Of a stretch of 5,076 nt of DNA, positions 1 to 5,076 are shown piece after piece. A model generated the notes under the pieces. It was not told the origin of the DNA, made no database searches, and was given only the letters and a program-made list of their open reading frames with translations. Each line of letters starts with the position of its first letter. Position 1 is the stretch's first letter. Both the position numbers and the translations under genes were made by a program. This DNA is from Accumulibacter sp. (GTDB lineage Bacteria; Pseudomonadota; Gammaproteobacteria; Burkholderiales; Rhodocyclaceae): contig DPSD01000492.1 of the NCBI GenBank assembly GCA_003538495.1, forward strand, positions 1 through 5,076, read 5' to 3'.

Positions 1-15
1 GTCTGTCAGAGATCA

Positions 16-56
16 GCGGTGACTCGGAGATTAACAAGTGATCTGCGAGTCACCGC
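16..56. repeat. Long inverted repeat downstream of kpsD
   Basis: Arms 16-31 and 41-56 pair over 16 bp with one mismatch (G27/G45) around a 9-nt loop (TAACAAGTG). The core arm is CGGTGACTCGGAGAT. It lies about 190 nt past the kpsD stop. There is no T-run on either side, so if it terminates transcription it is not a classical intrinsic terminator. It could also be a REP-like element, a protein-binding palindrome or part of a mobile-element end. Confidence 0.5.
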
Positions 57-60
57 GTCG

Positions 61-92
61 CTGGTTGCAAGGAAACGCGTCAGCGCAACCAG
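61..92. repeat. Inverted repeat, 8-bp stem
   Basis: CTGGTTGC (61-68) and GCAACCAG (85-92) are perfect inverted copies around a 16-nt loop that contains the palindrome ACGCGT (75-80). It immediately follows the 16-56 hairpin and belongs to the same cluster of secondary structure after the operon. No U-tract is seen. Confidence 0.4.
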
Positions 93-99
93 ACGCCCT

Positions 100-145
100 C
101 CGCAGACTTGACCGCCGCTCGCCCTCGGAAAGGGCGATCTGCGGC
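100..145. repeat. GC-rich compound hairpin, possible operon terminator
   Basis: TCGCCCT (119-125) pairs with AGGGCGA (131-137) around a 5-nt loop. The stem can be lengthened in two exclusive ways: GCCGC (114-118) with GCGGC (141-145) across a 3-nt bulge, or CCGCAGA (100-106) with TCTGCGG (138-144), leaving 107-118 bulged. Next to it, 146-153 and 159-166 can form another 8-bp stem that includes one G-T wobble. These are the first strong stems met by a transcript leaving kpsD, about 80-150 nt after its stop. They lack a U-tract, so a terminator role is tentative. Confidence 0.35.
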
Positions 146-248
146 TTCGCGCCGGCAAGGCGTGAACTCCGAAGACTCGCCCGCCAATCAACCGTTTTCA
201 TAGCGAACATACCCGGCAACCCGAGATGATTCCTCGCTTGCGGCCCGC

Positions 249-2060
249 CTAGTTGGTCGCGATCCCGACGATGACCGCAAGTCTGAACAGAGACTCGACG
301 ATGTCCTTGAACAGCTGTCTTGATTTCACATCGATCTTTGGCAACACCATGATTTGGTCCCCAGGGCGAACCGTCGGCTCGCTGCCGCCAAAGAAACCGC
401 CCTTGGCCTCGTCAAAGCTGCCGTCACGATGCGCGACCACCACCCGTGAGGAATCGGCATTCTGGGTATATCCACCAGCGTTCTGTATGTAATCAGCGAG
501 TTTCAGAGAGGGGTCGTAGGCGATGGTATTCGGAAAGATGACCTCGCCACCCACCAGCACCAGACCATCCTTGGTCGGAACCCGAAGCAGGTCGCCATTC
601 TCCAGCAAAAGTTGATCGCGATCAGCGGCTTGCGCTATGTACACCTGCCCGGACGGTTCGACGCTCTTGCCCCGTTCCACCCACTTGAGCAGCAAATCCG
701 CTTCTTCCTTGCGCAGTTGCGCTTCTTCATTGGTCCCGGAGCGCGCCGTCAAGGCCGCATTCTCCAGGAACTTGAGCGTCGTCTGCAAAGCCTGCCGTTG
801 CCGATCCTTGGCACTCAGGCGGAAGAGCTGCAAACTTGAGGAGTCGGACCGTTCAGTGAACGCGATCTGGCTGACGAGTACGCCCAGCTTGGTGCCATAG
901 GGCAGGACGTATTCCTGAACACTCTGGTGCTCGCCCTCGACCCGGACGGCGATGGTGCCTGGCCTTTTGTCGGAGGTGAACTCAAGCCCGTCGCCATTTT
1001 GCAGGGAGACGATCGAAGCATCGGCAAGCGGAAAGTATTCGGTATTCTTCACGGTGCCGGTGTTGCGCACCACCCGCACATGCGTCGCCAGTGGCGAGGG
1101 CTTGGCGAGCCTGATCAGTTCGGAAACCGTCAAGGCGGTCTTGCTGAACTCGAAGCGCTTGGCATTTTCCGCCAGGCCGCCGACCTTTACCGTGTTCTGG
1201 CGGGGAGCAACAAAAATGACATCGCCGTCGGAAAGCTGGATCAGTGGAATCTGCCCCTCAAGCAGGAAGTCGTAGAGGCTGATCGACGCACGGGTCGCGC
1301 TCCCACGCTTTACTTGCACGTTGAGGAAAGAACCTCGCTCGGGGTCGATACCGCCCGCCTGGTCCACATAATGCAGCAGGCTGTCCATGCTCGTTCCGCT
1401 GTACAAGCCTGGACGATTGACAAAGCCACTGACGAAAATGCGCACCGGTTGAGCCGCAGCGAGGCTGGCATAACTGTACACGTTGGCACGAAAGACCTTG
1501 GTGGCGCCCGAGGTAACGACGCGCTGCAGATCCTGATTGCGAACCCCCAAGACATGCACCGGACCAACGTGCGGGATGAAGATATTGCCCTTGGGATCGA
1601 CGGTCAATGGCGCGTCGAACTCGAAGGCACCCCACAGACGAACCTGTATCTTGTCGCCAACGGCGACGGCGTAATCCGGATTGAACTGTGTCGCGCCCTC
1701 ACGGGCGAAGGCGCCGGTGAACAGGTTGGCGCCAAAGACGTCGCTGACCACATTGGCGGAATAATCGAAAAACTGCGGCGGAGCCGTGCGGACTTCCGGA
1801 ACCACCGCTGCCGGTGCGGCCGTCAGCGGCTGAGCCATGGGCACGGATGGCGCCTGATTGGCGGGCTGGCCAATGCCCAGGACGTCGGTAGCGGCAGCAA
1901 AGGCCGTTGGCGCAATAGCGCCAACCAGCAGGAACAGCACAAGAATGAGCGATGAGCACCAGCCCCCCGTCAGATTTCGCTGCTCCCAATGAGGCGGGGC
2001 GGCTGCTCCGCTGGCAAGCAATGTCCTGGTCGTCGGTAAAGAATCAGGCAGGCGAATCAT
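249..2060 (-). CDS. kpsD: Capsular polysaccharide export protein KpsD (OPX family)
   Basis: 603 residues. The product is the periplasmic/outer-membrane component that takes group 2 capsule polysaccharide through the outer envelope. A hydrophobic signal segment lies at about residues 36-51 and ends in a signal-peptidase-I-like site (TAFA-AATD, about 52-59). The only nearby Cys (C35) precedes the hydrophobic core, so there is no lipobox, as in E. coli KpsD and unlike Wza or CtrA. A polysaccharide-export (PES) domain follows at about 126-195 (FNPDYAVAVGDKIQVRLWGAF, DPKGNIFIPHVGPV). SLBB-like beta-grasp units follow at about 206-255, 289-332, 370-400 and 499-548, and the hydrophobic C-terminal helix is at about 580-601. 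Many stretches match E. coli KpsD as I recall it (558 residues); the difference in length is mostly a longer N-terminus. The ATG is preceded by CAGGA with 9 nt spacing, inside the end of kpsE, 5 nt away. It is the last gene of the operon and ends in TAG. Confidence 0.96.
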   Translation of the reverse strand: MIRLPDSLPTTRTLLASGAAAPPHWEQRNLTGGWCSSLILVLFLLVGAIAPTAFAAATDVLGIGQPANQAPSVPMAQPLTAAPAAVVPEVRTAPPQFFDYSANVVSDVFGANLFTGAFAREGATQFNPDYAVAVGDKIQVRLWGAFEFDAPLTVDPKGNIFIPHVGPVHVLGVRNQDLQRVVTSGATKVFRANVYSYASLAAAQPVRIFVSGFVNRPGLYSGTSMDSLLHYVDQAGGIDPERGSFLNVQVKRGSATRASISLYDFLLEGQIPLIQLSDGDVIFVAPRQNTVKVGGLAENAKRFEFSKTALTVSELIRLAKPSPLATHVRVVRNTGTVKNTEYFPLADASIVSLQNGDGLEFTSDKRPGTIAVRVEGEHQSVQEYVLPYGTKLGVLVSQIAFTERSDSSSLQLFRLSAKDRQRQALQTTLKFLENAALTARSGTNEEAQLRKEEADLLLKWVERGKSVEPSGQVYIAQAADRDQLLLENGDLLRVPTKDGLVLVGGEVIFPNTIAYDPSLKLADYIQNAGGYTQNADSSRVVVAHRDGSFDEAKGGFFGGSEPTVRPGDQIMVLPKIDVKSRQLFKDIVESLFRLAVIVGIATN

Positions 2061-2065
2061 GGGTT

Positions 2066-3214
2066 TCAGTCCTGGTGGTCTCGGATAATGGCCGCAAGAA
2101 GCTGCAAGATGCCGGCCAACACCAGCACGGAGAGAGCGAAAACGATGATGTTGTAGGTTCTGCGTGGCTCCATCGGATACTGCGGCAAAGTCGGGCTTTG
2201 CACGATGGAGACCTTCTTGAGATTACGCGCCGCGTCGATACGGCCTTTTTCCAACGCCGTCAGCGCCGCCTTGTACAGATCCTGAGCAAACACTGTCTGC
2301 ATTTCGAGGCGCTGGTACTCCTCCACCGTCCGGTTGAGCGTGCCACCTTTTGGTGAGGTCAGGCGTGCCTTCTCGGCGCGCACCTGCCCCTCGATGGCGG
2401 CAATCTGGAGGGTGATCTGGGCCACGTCAGGCGCACTGGCGCTCAAGTAACCGAGCATCGTTTCGCGGCTGGCCTTGAGCTGCGCAAGTTCCCCTTCCAG
2501 TCGGGCGACGATGCCGCCAAGCGTTTCGGCTGCTGCCTGCGGAGAAATGAACCCCTTGGCATTCTGAAAATCAACCAGGGCATCGCGGGTCTTCAGCACG
2601 CGCTCGCCCATCTCGCCGACCGCTTGCTCGAGAAAACTCACCTGATCGCGCGCCAGGCGATGGCCGATCTCGTTCATAAAACGCTCGCCCTCTTCCACCA
2701 GAGCGCTGGTAATGGCATGCGCCATTTTGGGTGTGTAGGCTTGTGCCCTGATTCGCAAGACACCTGCGGTGTCGTCCACCTCGACGCCTACGCGTGCCAG
2801 ATAATGCTGATGAAAGAACTCTTGGGCGGCGTCCTCGAACCACATCCGAGAAAGAGGGTCGCGCTTCCAATCGCTGTAATGGATACGCAACTGGAGCTTC
2901 GCCTCGAGCTTTTCCAGCATGTCCACCGAACGCAGGTGGTCTCGCATCAGCATCAGCTCACGATCGTCTCTGCTTCCCGCGAACAGGGAGGCAATGCTCC
3001 CGGCTTGCCCGCCGGACATGTCGGTGCTGTCCACGACCACATCGGCCTGCGAGACGTAGCGGTCGGAGGCAATGACGCCCCAATAAACCATTGCCAGAAG
3101 GATGGCAACCAGAGCAACCCGAAGCGCGCCACGGCGAACCAGATGGGAAGCCAGCCGGCCGTGCACGCTGCCAATGAAACGCGGCAATGGATGCTGGCGA
3201 ATACGGTCAATCAT
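2066..3214 (-). CDS. kpsE: Capsule polysaccharide export inner-membrane protein KpsE (PCP family)
   Basis: 382 residues, the length I recall for E. coli KpsE. This is the polysaccharide co-polymerase/adaptor type protein that links the KpsMT transporter to KpsD across the periplasm. It has the expected architecture: a short cytoplasmic N-terminus, a first membrane helix at about residues 32-49 (RVALVAILLAMVYWGVIA), a large periplasmic part with long alpha-helical, coiled-coil-prone stretches (about 185-335), the proline motif before the second helix (SPTLPQYPMEPRR, 340-352), and a second membrane helix at about 354-377. The short C-terminal tail (IIRDHQD) resembles the E. coli end (IEDHRD). 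There is no kinase domain, so it is not a Wzc-type tyrosine kinase. The ATG overlaps the kpsT stop as ATGA, with an AAGGAAA Shine-Dalgarno-like stretch upstream, which suggests translational coupling. The homologues in Neisseria and Haemophilus are CtrB and BexC. Confidence 0.95.
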   Translation of the reverse strand: MIDRIRQHPLPRFIGSVHGRLASHLVRRGALRVALVAILLAMVYWGVIASDRYVSQADVVVDSTDMSGGQAGSIASLFAGSRDDRELMLMRDHLRSVDMLEKLEAKLQLRIHYSDWKRDPLSRMWFEDAAQEFFHQHYLARVGVEVDDTAGVLRIRAQAYTPKMAHAITSALVEEGERFMNEIGHRLARDQVSFLEQAVGEMGERVLKTRDALVDFQNAKGFISPQAAAETLGGIVARLEGELAQLKASRETMLGYLSASAPDVAQITLQIAAIEGQVRAEKARLTSPKGGTLNRTVEEYQRLEMQTVFAQDLYKAALTALEKGRIDAARNLKKVSIVQSPTLPQYPMEPRRTYNIIVFALSVLVLAGILQLLAAIIRDHQD

Positions 3215-3876
3215 GCGGCGATGCTTTCCTTGTAGGCCCTTAGCGCGTCGTCGATCTGATCGAACCAGTGCGCCTGCCCGTCATGTACCCAGATCCCGGC
3301 CGAACAGAATTGTTTCAGCGTCCCTTCGTCGTGCGAGACCATAATCAAGCCCGCGTGGCTAGCCAGATTCTTGAAGGCCGCTGCCGCTTTCGCTCTGAAG
3401 GAGGCGTCTCCCGCGGCTGTGACTTCATCGGATATATAGACATCGAAGTCGAAAGCCAGCGAAAGGGCGAACTGCAAGCGGGACCTCATACCCGAGGAGT
3501 AGGTCTTGACCGGTTCGTCAAAGGCATCACCGAGTTCGGAAAAATCGGCCACGTAGGCCAGGCGATCGGGAATGTCGAGTTCGTGACCATGAATGCGAGA
3601 AACGAACTTGGCGTTCTGCCGCCCGGTGAGGGAGCCTTGCAAGCCCCCACCAAAGCCCATTGGCCACGACACCCGACAATGGCGCTCGATACGTCCTCGG
3701 TTCGGCGTATCGACCCCGCCGACCAGGCGCAAGAGCGTCGATTTCCCTGCGCCATTACGGCCAACCATGCCGACGCTGACTCTGGGCTGAATGTTGAACG
3801 AAACCCCCCGTAACACCCACTTGCCTGCTCCGTGCTCGGTCTGGTAACGCTTATGGACATCATCAACGACGATCAT
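3211..3876 (-). CDS. kpsT: Capsule polysaccharide ABC transporter ATP-binding protein KpsT
   Basis: 221 residues, close to the roughly 220 of E. coli KpsT. This is the cytoplasmic ATPase that powers export of lipid-linked capsule polymer through KpsM. All nucleotide-binding motifs are present and in order: Walker A GRNGAGKST (39-47), Q-loop region around GFGGGLQGSLTGRQN (74-88), ABC signature YSSGM (126-130), Walker B DVYISDE with catalytic E151 (145-151), D-loop AGD (155-157) and H-loop H182 (MVSHDEG). The SWP-GxxGGxQGSLTGR and TYSSGMRSRL stretches are typical of the KpsT/Wzt-like polysaccharide exporter subgroup. It lacks the C-terminal carbohydrate-binding extension of Wzt proteins that recognise O-antigen, which fits a capsule exporter. 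Its ATG overlaps the kpsM stop codon (ATGA) and has only a weak ribosome site of its own, so its translation is probably coupled to kpsM. Equivalents are CtrD and BexA. Confidence 0.97.
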   Translation of the reverse strand: MIVVDDVHKRYQTEHGAGKWVLRGVSFNIQPRVSVGMVGRNGAGKSTLLRLVGGVDTPNRGRIERHCRVSWPMGFGGGLQGSLTGRQNAKFVSRIHGHELDIPDRLAYVADFSELGDAFDEPVKTYSSGMRSRLQFALSLAFDFDVYISDEVTAAGDASFRAKAAAAFKNLASHAGLIMVSHDEGTLKQFCSAGIWVHDGQAHWFDQIDDALRAYKESIAA

Positions 3877-4670
3877 TGCATCAGCAGTCGGCGAGCAAAG
3901 CGAACGTGCACCGCCAGTCCAAAGAAGAGCGAGGCGAATGCGAAAGCCATCAGATAGTAAAGGTCGACACCGGTTACCACATGGTAACTTGGGGAAAACG
4001 CTGCACGAGCCAACTCAAGCCCTTGCATGACAGGGTTGAGCAACAGCCAGTCGCGCAATGCGGGGGGCACCATGGCAGGGGAAAACAGCACTCCGGAAAC
4101 GAAGTACAGGGGTATGAAACAGAGGTTCGCCATTTTGCCGATTTCTGGGATCAGCGTGCTTCCGACGGAAAGCATCAACCCTACCCCGGTGCCGAAAAGC
4201 CAGAAAAGCGCGAACACCAGCATGACCGTGAGCGGGTCGTGCGGCAGAGCCTCAAGACCCACCAGCGACATTCCTGCGATCATGATCAGCCCGACGAACA
4301 ACTGTATTACACCTTCGAGAAAGGCACGCACCAGCACCACATCCACGGGTTTGACCTGGCGGTAGGCGAATAGCGCACGGTTAGCCGAGATGGCAGCCAT
4401 CGACCGCGTCGCCGAATTCCGGAAGAGGTTGTACCCGAGGATGCCAATCGCCAGAAATAGGGCATAGTCGAAACCCGGCATGACCCGATGGCGAATCGTC
4501 GAAAAGATCACCATCAGAACCGTCAGGTGCGCCGCGGGCTCCACCAACAGCCACAGCCAAGCTGCCCGGCGTCCAGACACCCGGCTGACCGCTTCGCGCA
4601 GAAACAGCGCGTTCCAAGCAGACAGAGTGATGCTCGCTGAGGAGCGAAGATTGCCCATGGACCCAGTCAT
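3873..4670 (-). CDS. kpsM: Capsule polysaccharide ABC transporter permease KpsM
   Basis: 265 residues from the ATG chosen here (E. coli KpsM is about 258). ABC-2 type permease; with KpsT it carries capsule polysaccharide across the inner membrane. It has the family pattern: an N-terminal ALFLRE motif (21-26), first membrane helix with WLLVEPAAHL (about 36-59), and further hydrophobic helices at about 67-85, 114-139, 146-169, 184-202 and 235-256, six in all. The loop motif YRQVKPVD (103-110) matches YRPVKPID of E. coli KpsM. The start is uncertain. A TTG at 4695-4697 gives 274 residues and has GAGGG only 4 nt upstream. The ATG at 4668-4670 has CAGGG 10 nt upstream and gives the family's usual distance to ALFLRE. 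An ATG at 4656-4658 is also possible. An in-frame TGA at 4716-4718 limits extension. First gene of the operon; it overlaps kpsT by 4 nt. Confidence 0.95.
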   Translation of the reverse strand: MTGSMGNLRSSASITLSAWNALFLREAVSRVSGRRAAWLWLLVEPAAHLTVLMVIFSTIRHRVMPGFDYALFLAIGILGYNLFRNSATRSMAAISANRALFAYRQVKPVDVVLVRAFLEGVIQLFVGLIMIAGMSLVGLEALPHDPLTVMLVFALFWLFGTGVGLMLSVGSTLIPEIGKMANLCFIPLYFVSGVLFSPAMVPPALRDWLLLNPVMQGLELARAAFSPSYHVVTGVDLYYLMAFAFASLFFGLAVHVRFARRLLMQ

Positions 4671-4792
4671 CGTTGGTTGGCCCTGCTCCGCCCACAATGT
4701 GCCCTCATCCCAAGATCAGCGCCTCATCAGCTCGAGCACTACCGGCGCTCGTACTGCATGGAGGCCCCAGGCCCGACGCCAACAGCGACTCG

Positions 4793-4902
4793 CCGATCCT
4801 GGCCAGCAAGCCGGCGCCAAACGTCCGCTGAGGGGAAACCGATCAGCCAGCAAGGGGCTACGTTGCCTTTCAGGCTCAACAGACGCCGATCGGAGAAGCA
4901 AG
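4793..4902. repeat. Three imperfect direct repeats in the kpsM leader
   Basis: The plus strand contains CCGATC followed after 5-6 nt (4 nt in the middle copy) by AGCAAG three times: CCGATC at 4793-4798, 4839-4844 and 4886-4891, with AGCAAG at 4805-4810, 4849-4854 and 4897-4902. Starts are 46 and 47 nt apart. The two outer copies are also preceded by CAACAG a few bases before CGCCGATC. The copy nearest the promoter covers the predicted transcription start. They could be binding sites for a regulator or a chance or duplication remnant. Confidence 0.35.
4861..4880 (-). other. Small hairpin in the kpsM leader RNA
   Basis: In the transcript sense the leader reads GTT-GA-GCCT-GAA-AGGC-AAC, a 7-bp stem interrupted by a 2-nt bulge with a 3-nt loop. 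It has no U-tract, so it is not an obvious terminator. It lies about 20-35 nt after the predicted transcription start. Its function is unknown. Confidence 0.25.
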
Positions 4903-4904
4903 GG

Positions 4905-4933
4905 ATTCTAGCGATGCGGGCATTGTTGGTCAA
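4905..4933 (-). promoter_or_regulatory. Sigma-70-type promoter for the kpsMTED operon
   Basis: On the minus strand, TTGACC (4928-4933) and TAGAAT (4905-4910) are separated by exactly 17 nt, a near-consensus -35/-10 pair. Transcription would begin near 4897-4899 and run toward kpsM, leaving an untranslated leader of about 200-230 nt depending on the kpsM start. It is the best promoter match I see upstream of kpsM. It is inferred from sequence only. Confidence 0.6.
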
Positions 4934-5022
4934 TCAAAAACCGACACATGAGAGCTGGGTCGCCCCGGTCGCGCACACGCGAACGACTCCGCGTGCCGAT
5001 GCGAGGAGCGTCACAGTCCATC

Positions 5023-5076
5023 ATGAACCAGGTCCCGACCCGAGTCCACGCCCAGCCCAGCAGTTCTCATTTCAAA
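5023..5076 (+). CDS. Possible start of a divergent gene, cut by the window edge
   Basis: A plus-strand frame is open from 4912 to the window end without a stop. The ATG at 5023 would begin MNQVPTRVHAQPSSSHFK and has GAGGAG upstream (5003-5008), although the 14-nt spacing is long. Other in-frame starts are ATG 4948, GTG 4993 and ATG 4999, none with a better ribosome site. Eighteen codons are too few to recognise a family. In capsule loci a divergent gene next to the exporter is often a polysaccharide-synthesis or modification gene, but that is inference from context. A competing minus-strand frame (open from the edge to a TGA at 5011-5013) cannot be excluded. Confidence 0.3.
   Translation, partial: MNQVPTRVHAQPSSSHFK

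Noticed and set aside
61..92. Integron attC-like site
   Set aside because: The stem is perfect, without the expected extrahelical bases, and neither GTTRRRY nor RYYYAAC core sites are present.
31..229. Short overlapping frames of about 60 codons on both strands after kpsD
   Set aside because: They run through the inverted-repeat cluster, overlap each other on both strands and show no domain or good ribosome site.
927..1955. 342-codon plus-strand open frame antisense to kpsD
   Set aside because: It lies wholly opposite a secure kpsD gene, and its translation shows no recognisable domain. Long antisense frames are common in GC-rich genes.
2624..3235. 203-codon plus-strand open frame opposite kpsE
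   Set aside because: It mirrors the well-supported kpsE coding sequence and has no recognisable motif.
3268..3813. 181-codon plus-strand open frame opposite kpsT
   Set aside because: It is antisense to kpsT, whose ATPase motifs are all intact; the translation has no family features.
4858..4869. Possible ops/JUMPstart element (RfaH recruitment) in the leader
   Set aside because: The minus strand has GGCAACGTAGCC, which needs a 2-nt insertion to match the core GGCGGTAGC and lacks the rest of JUMPstart.
4716..4901. 61-codon minus-strand frame inside the kpsM leader
   Set aside because: Its TTG start would lie at or before the predicted transcription start, and its Arg/Ser/Pro-rich translation looks non-coding.
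5011..5076. 3' end of a minus-strand gene entering from the right edge
   Set aside because: The frame is open for only 21 codons to a TGA and shows nothing recognisable. It is possible, but weaker than the divergent plus-strand frame.

Overview
The window holds a complete export module for a group 2 (ABC-transporter-dependent) capsular polysaccharide. Four adjacent genes lie on the minus strand and read from right to left: kpsM (inner-membrane permease), kpsT (ATPase), kpsE (periplasmic adaptor, PCP family) and kpsD (outer-membrane-associated export protein, OPX family). All four are intact, and each matches its Escherichia coli K1/K5 namesake in length, motif order and, as far as I remember those proteins, in stretches of sequence. 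The GC-rich composition and the Kps-type proteins suggest a Beta- or Gammaproteobacterium. I cannot name the genus.

Layout. Positions 1-248 contain no convincing gene. They hold several GC-rich inverted repeats downstream of the operon, which may be terminator or REP-like structures. Positions 249-4670 (or 4697) are the four-gene operon, very tightly packed: kpsM/kpsT and kpsT/kpsE overlap by ATGA junctions, and kpsE/kpsD are 5 nt apart. Positions 4671-4933 hold a leader of about 200-230 nt and a strong sigma-70-like promoter (TTGACC, 17 nt, TAGAAT on the minus strand). The leader carries three imperfect repeats spaced 46-47 nt apart. At the right edge an open plus-strand reading frame may be the start of a divergent gene cut off by the window.

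How the genes work together, from knowledge of the family: KpsM and KpsT form the ABC transporter that moves the lipid-linked polysaccharide across the inner membrane. KpsE spans the periplasm from the inner membrane, and KpsD completes the route at the outer membrane. The synthesis genes (glycosyltransferases, and the kpsC/kpsS Kdo-linker and kpsF/kpsU CMP-Kdo genes) are not in this window and are probably adjacent. The export system itself is well known. I found no convincing undescribed system; the points worth a second look are in the flanking non-coding DNA and the divergent edge frame.
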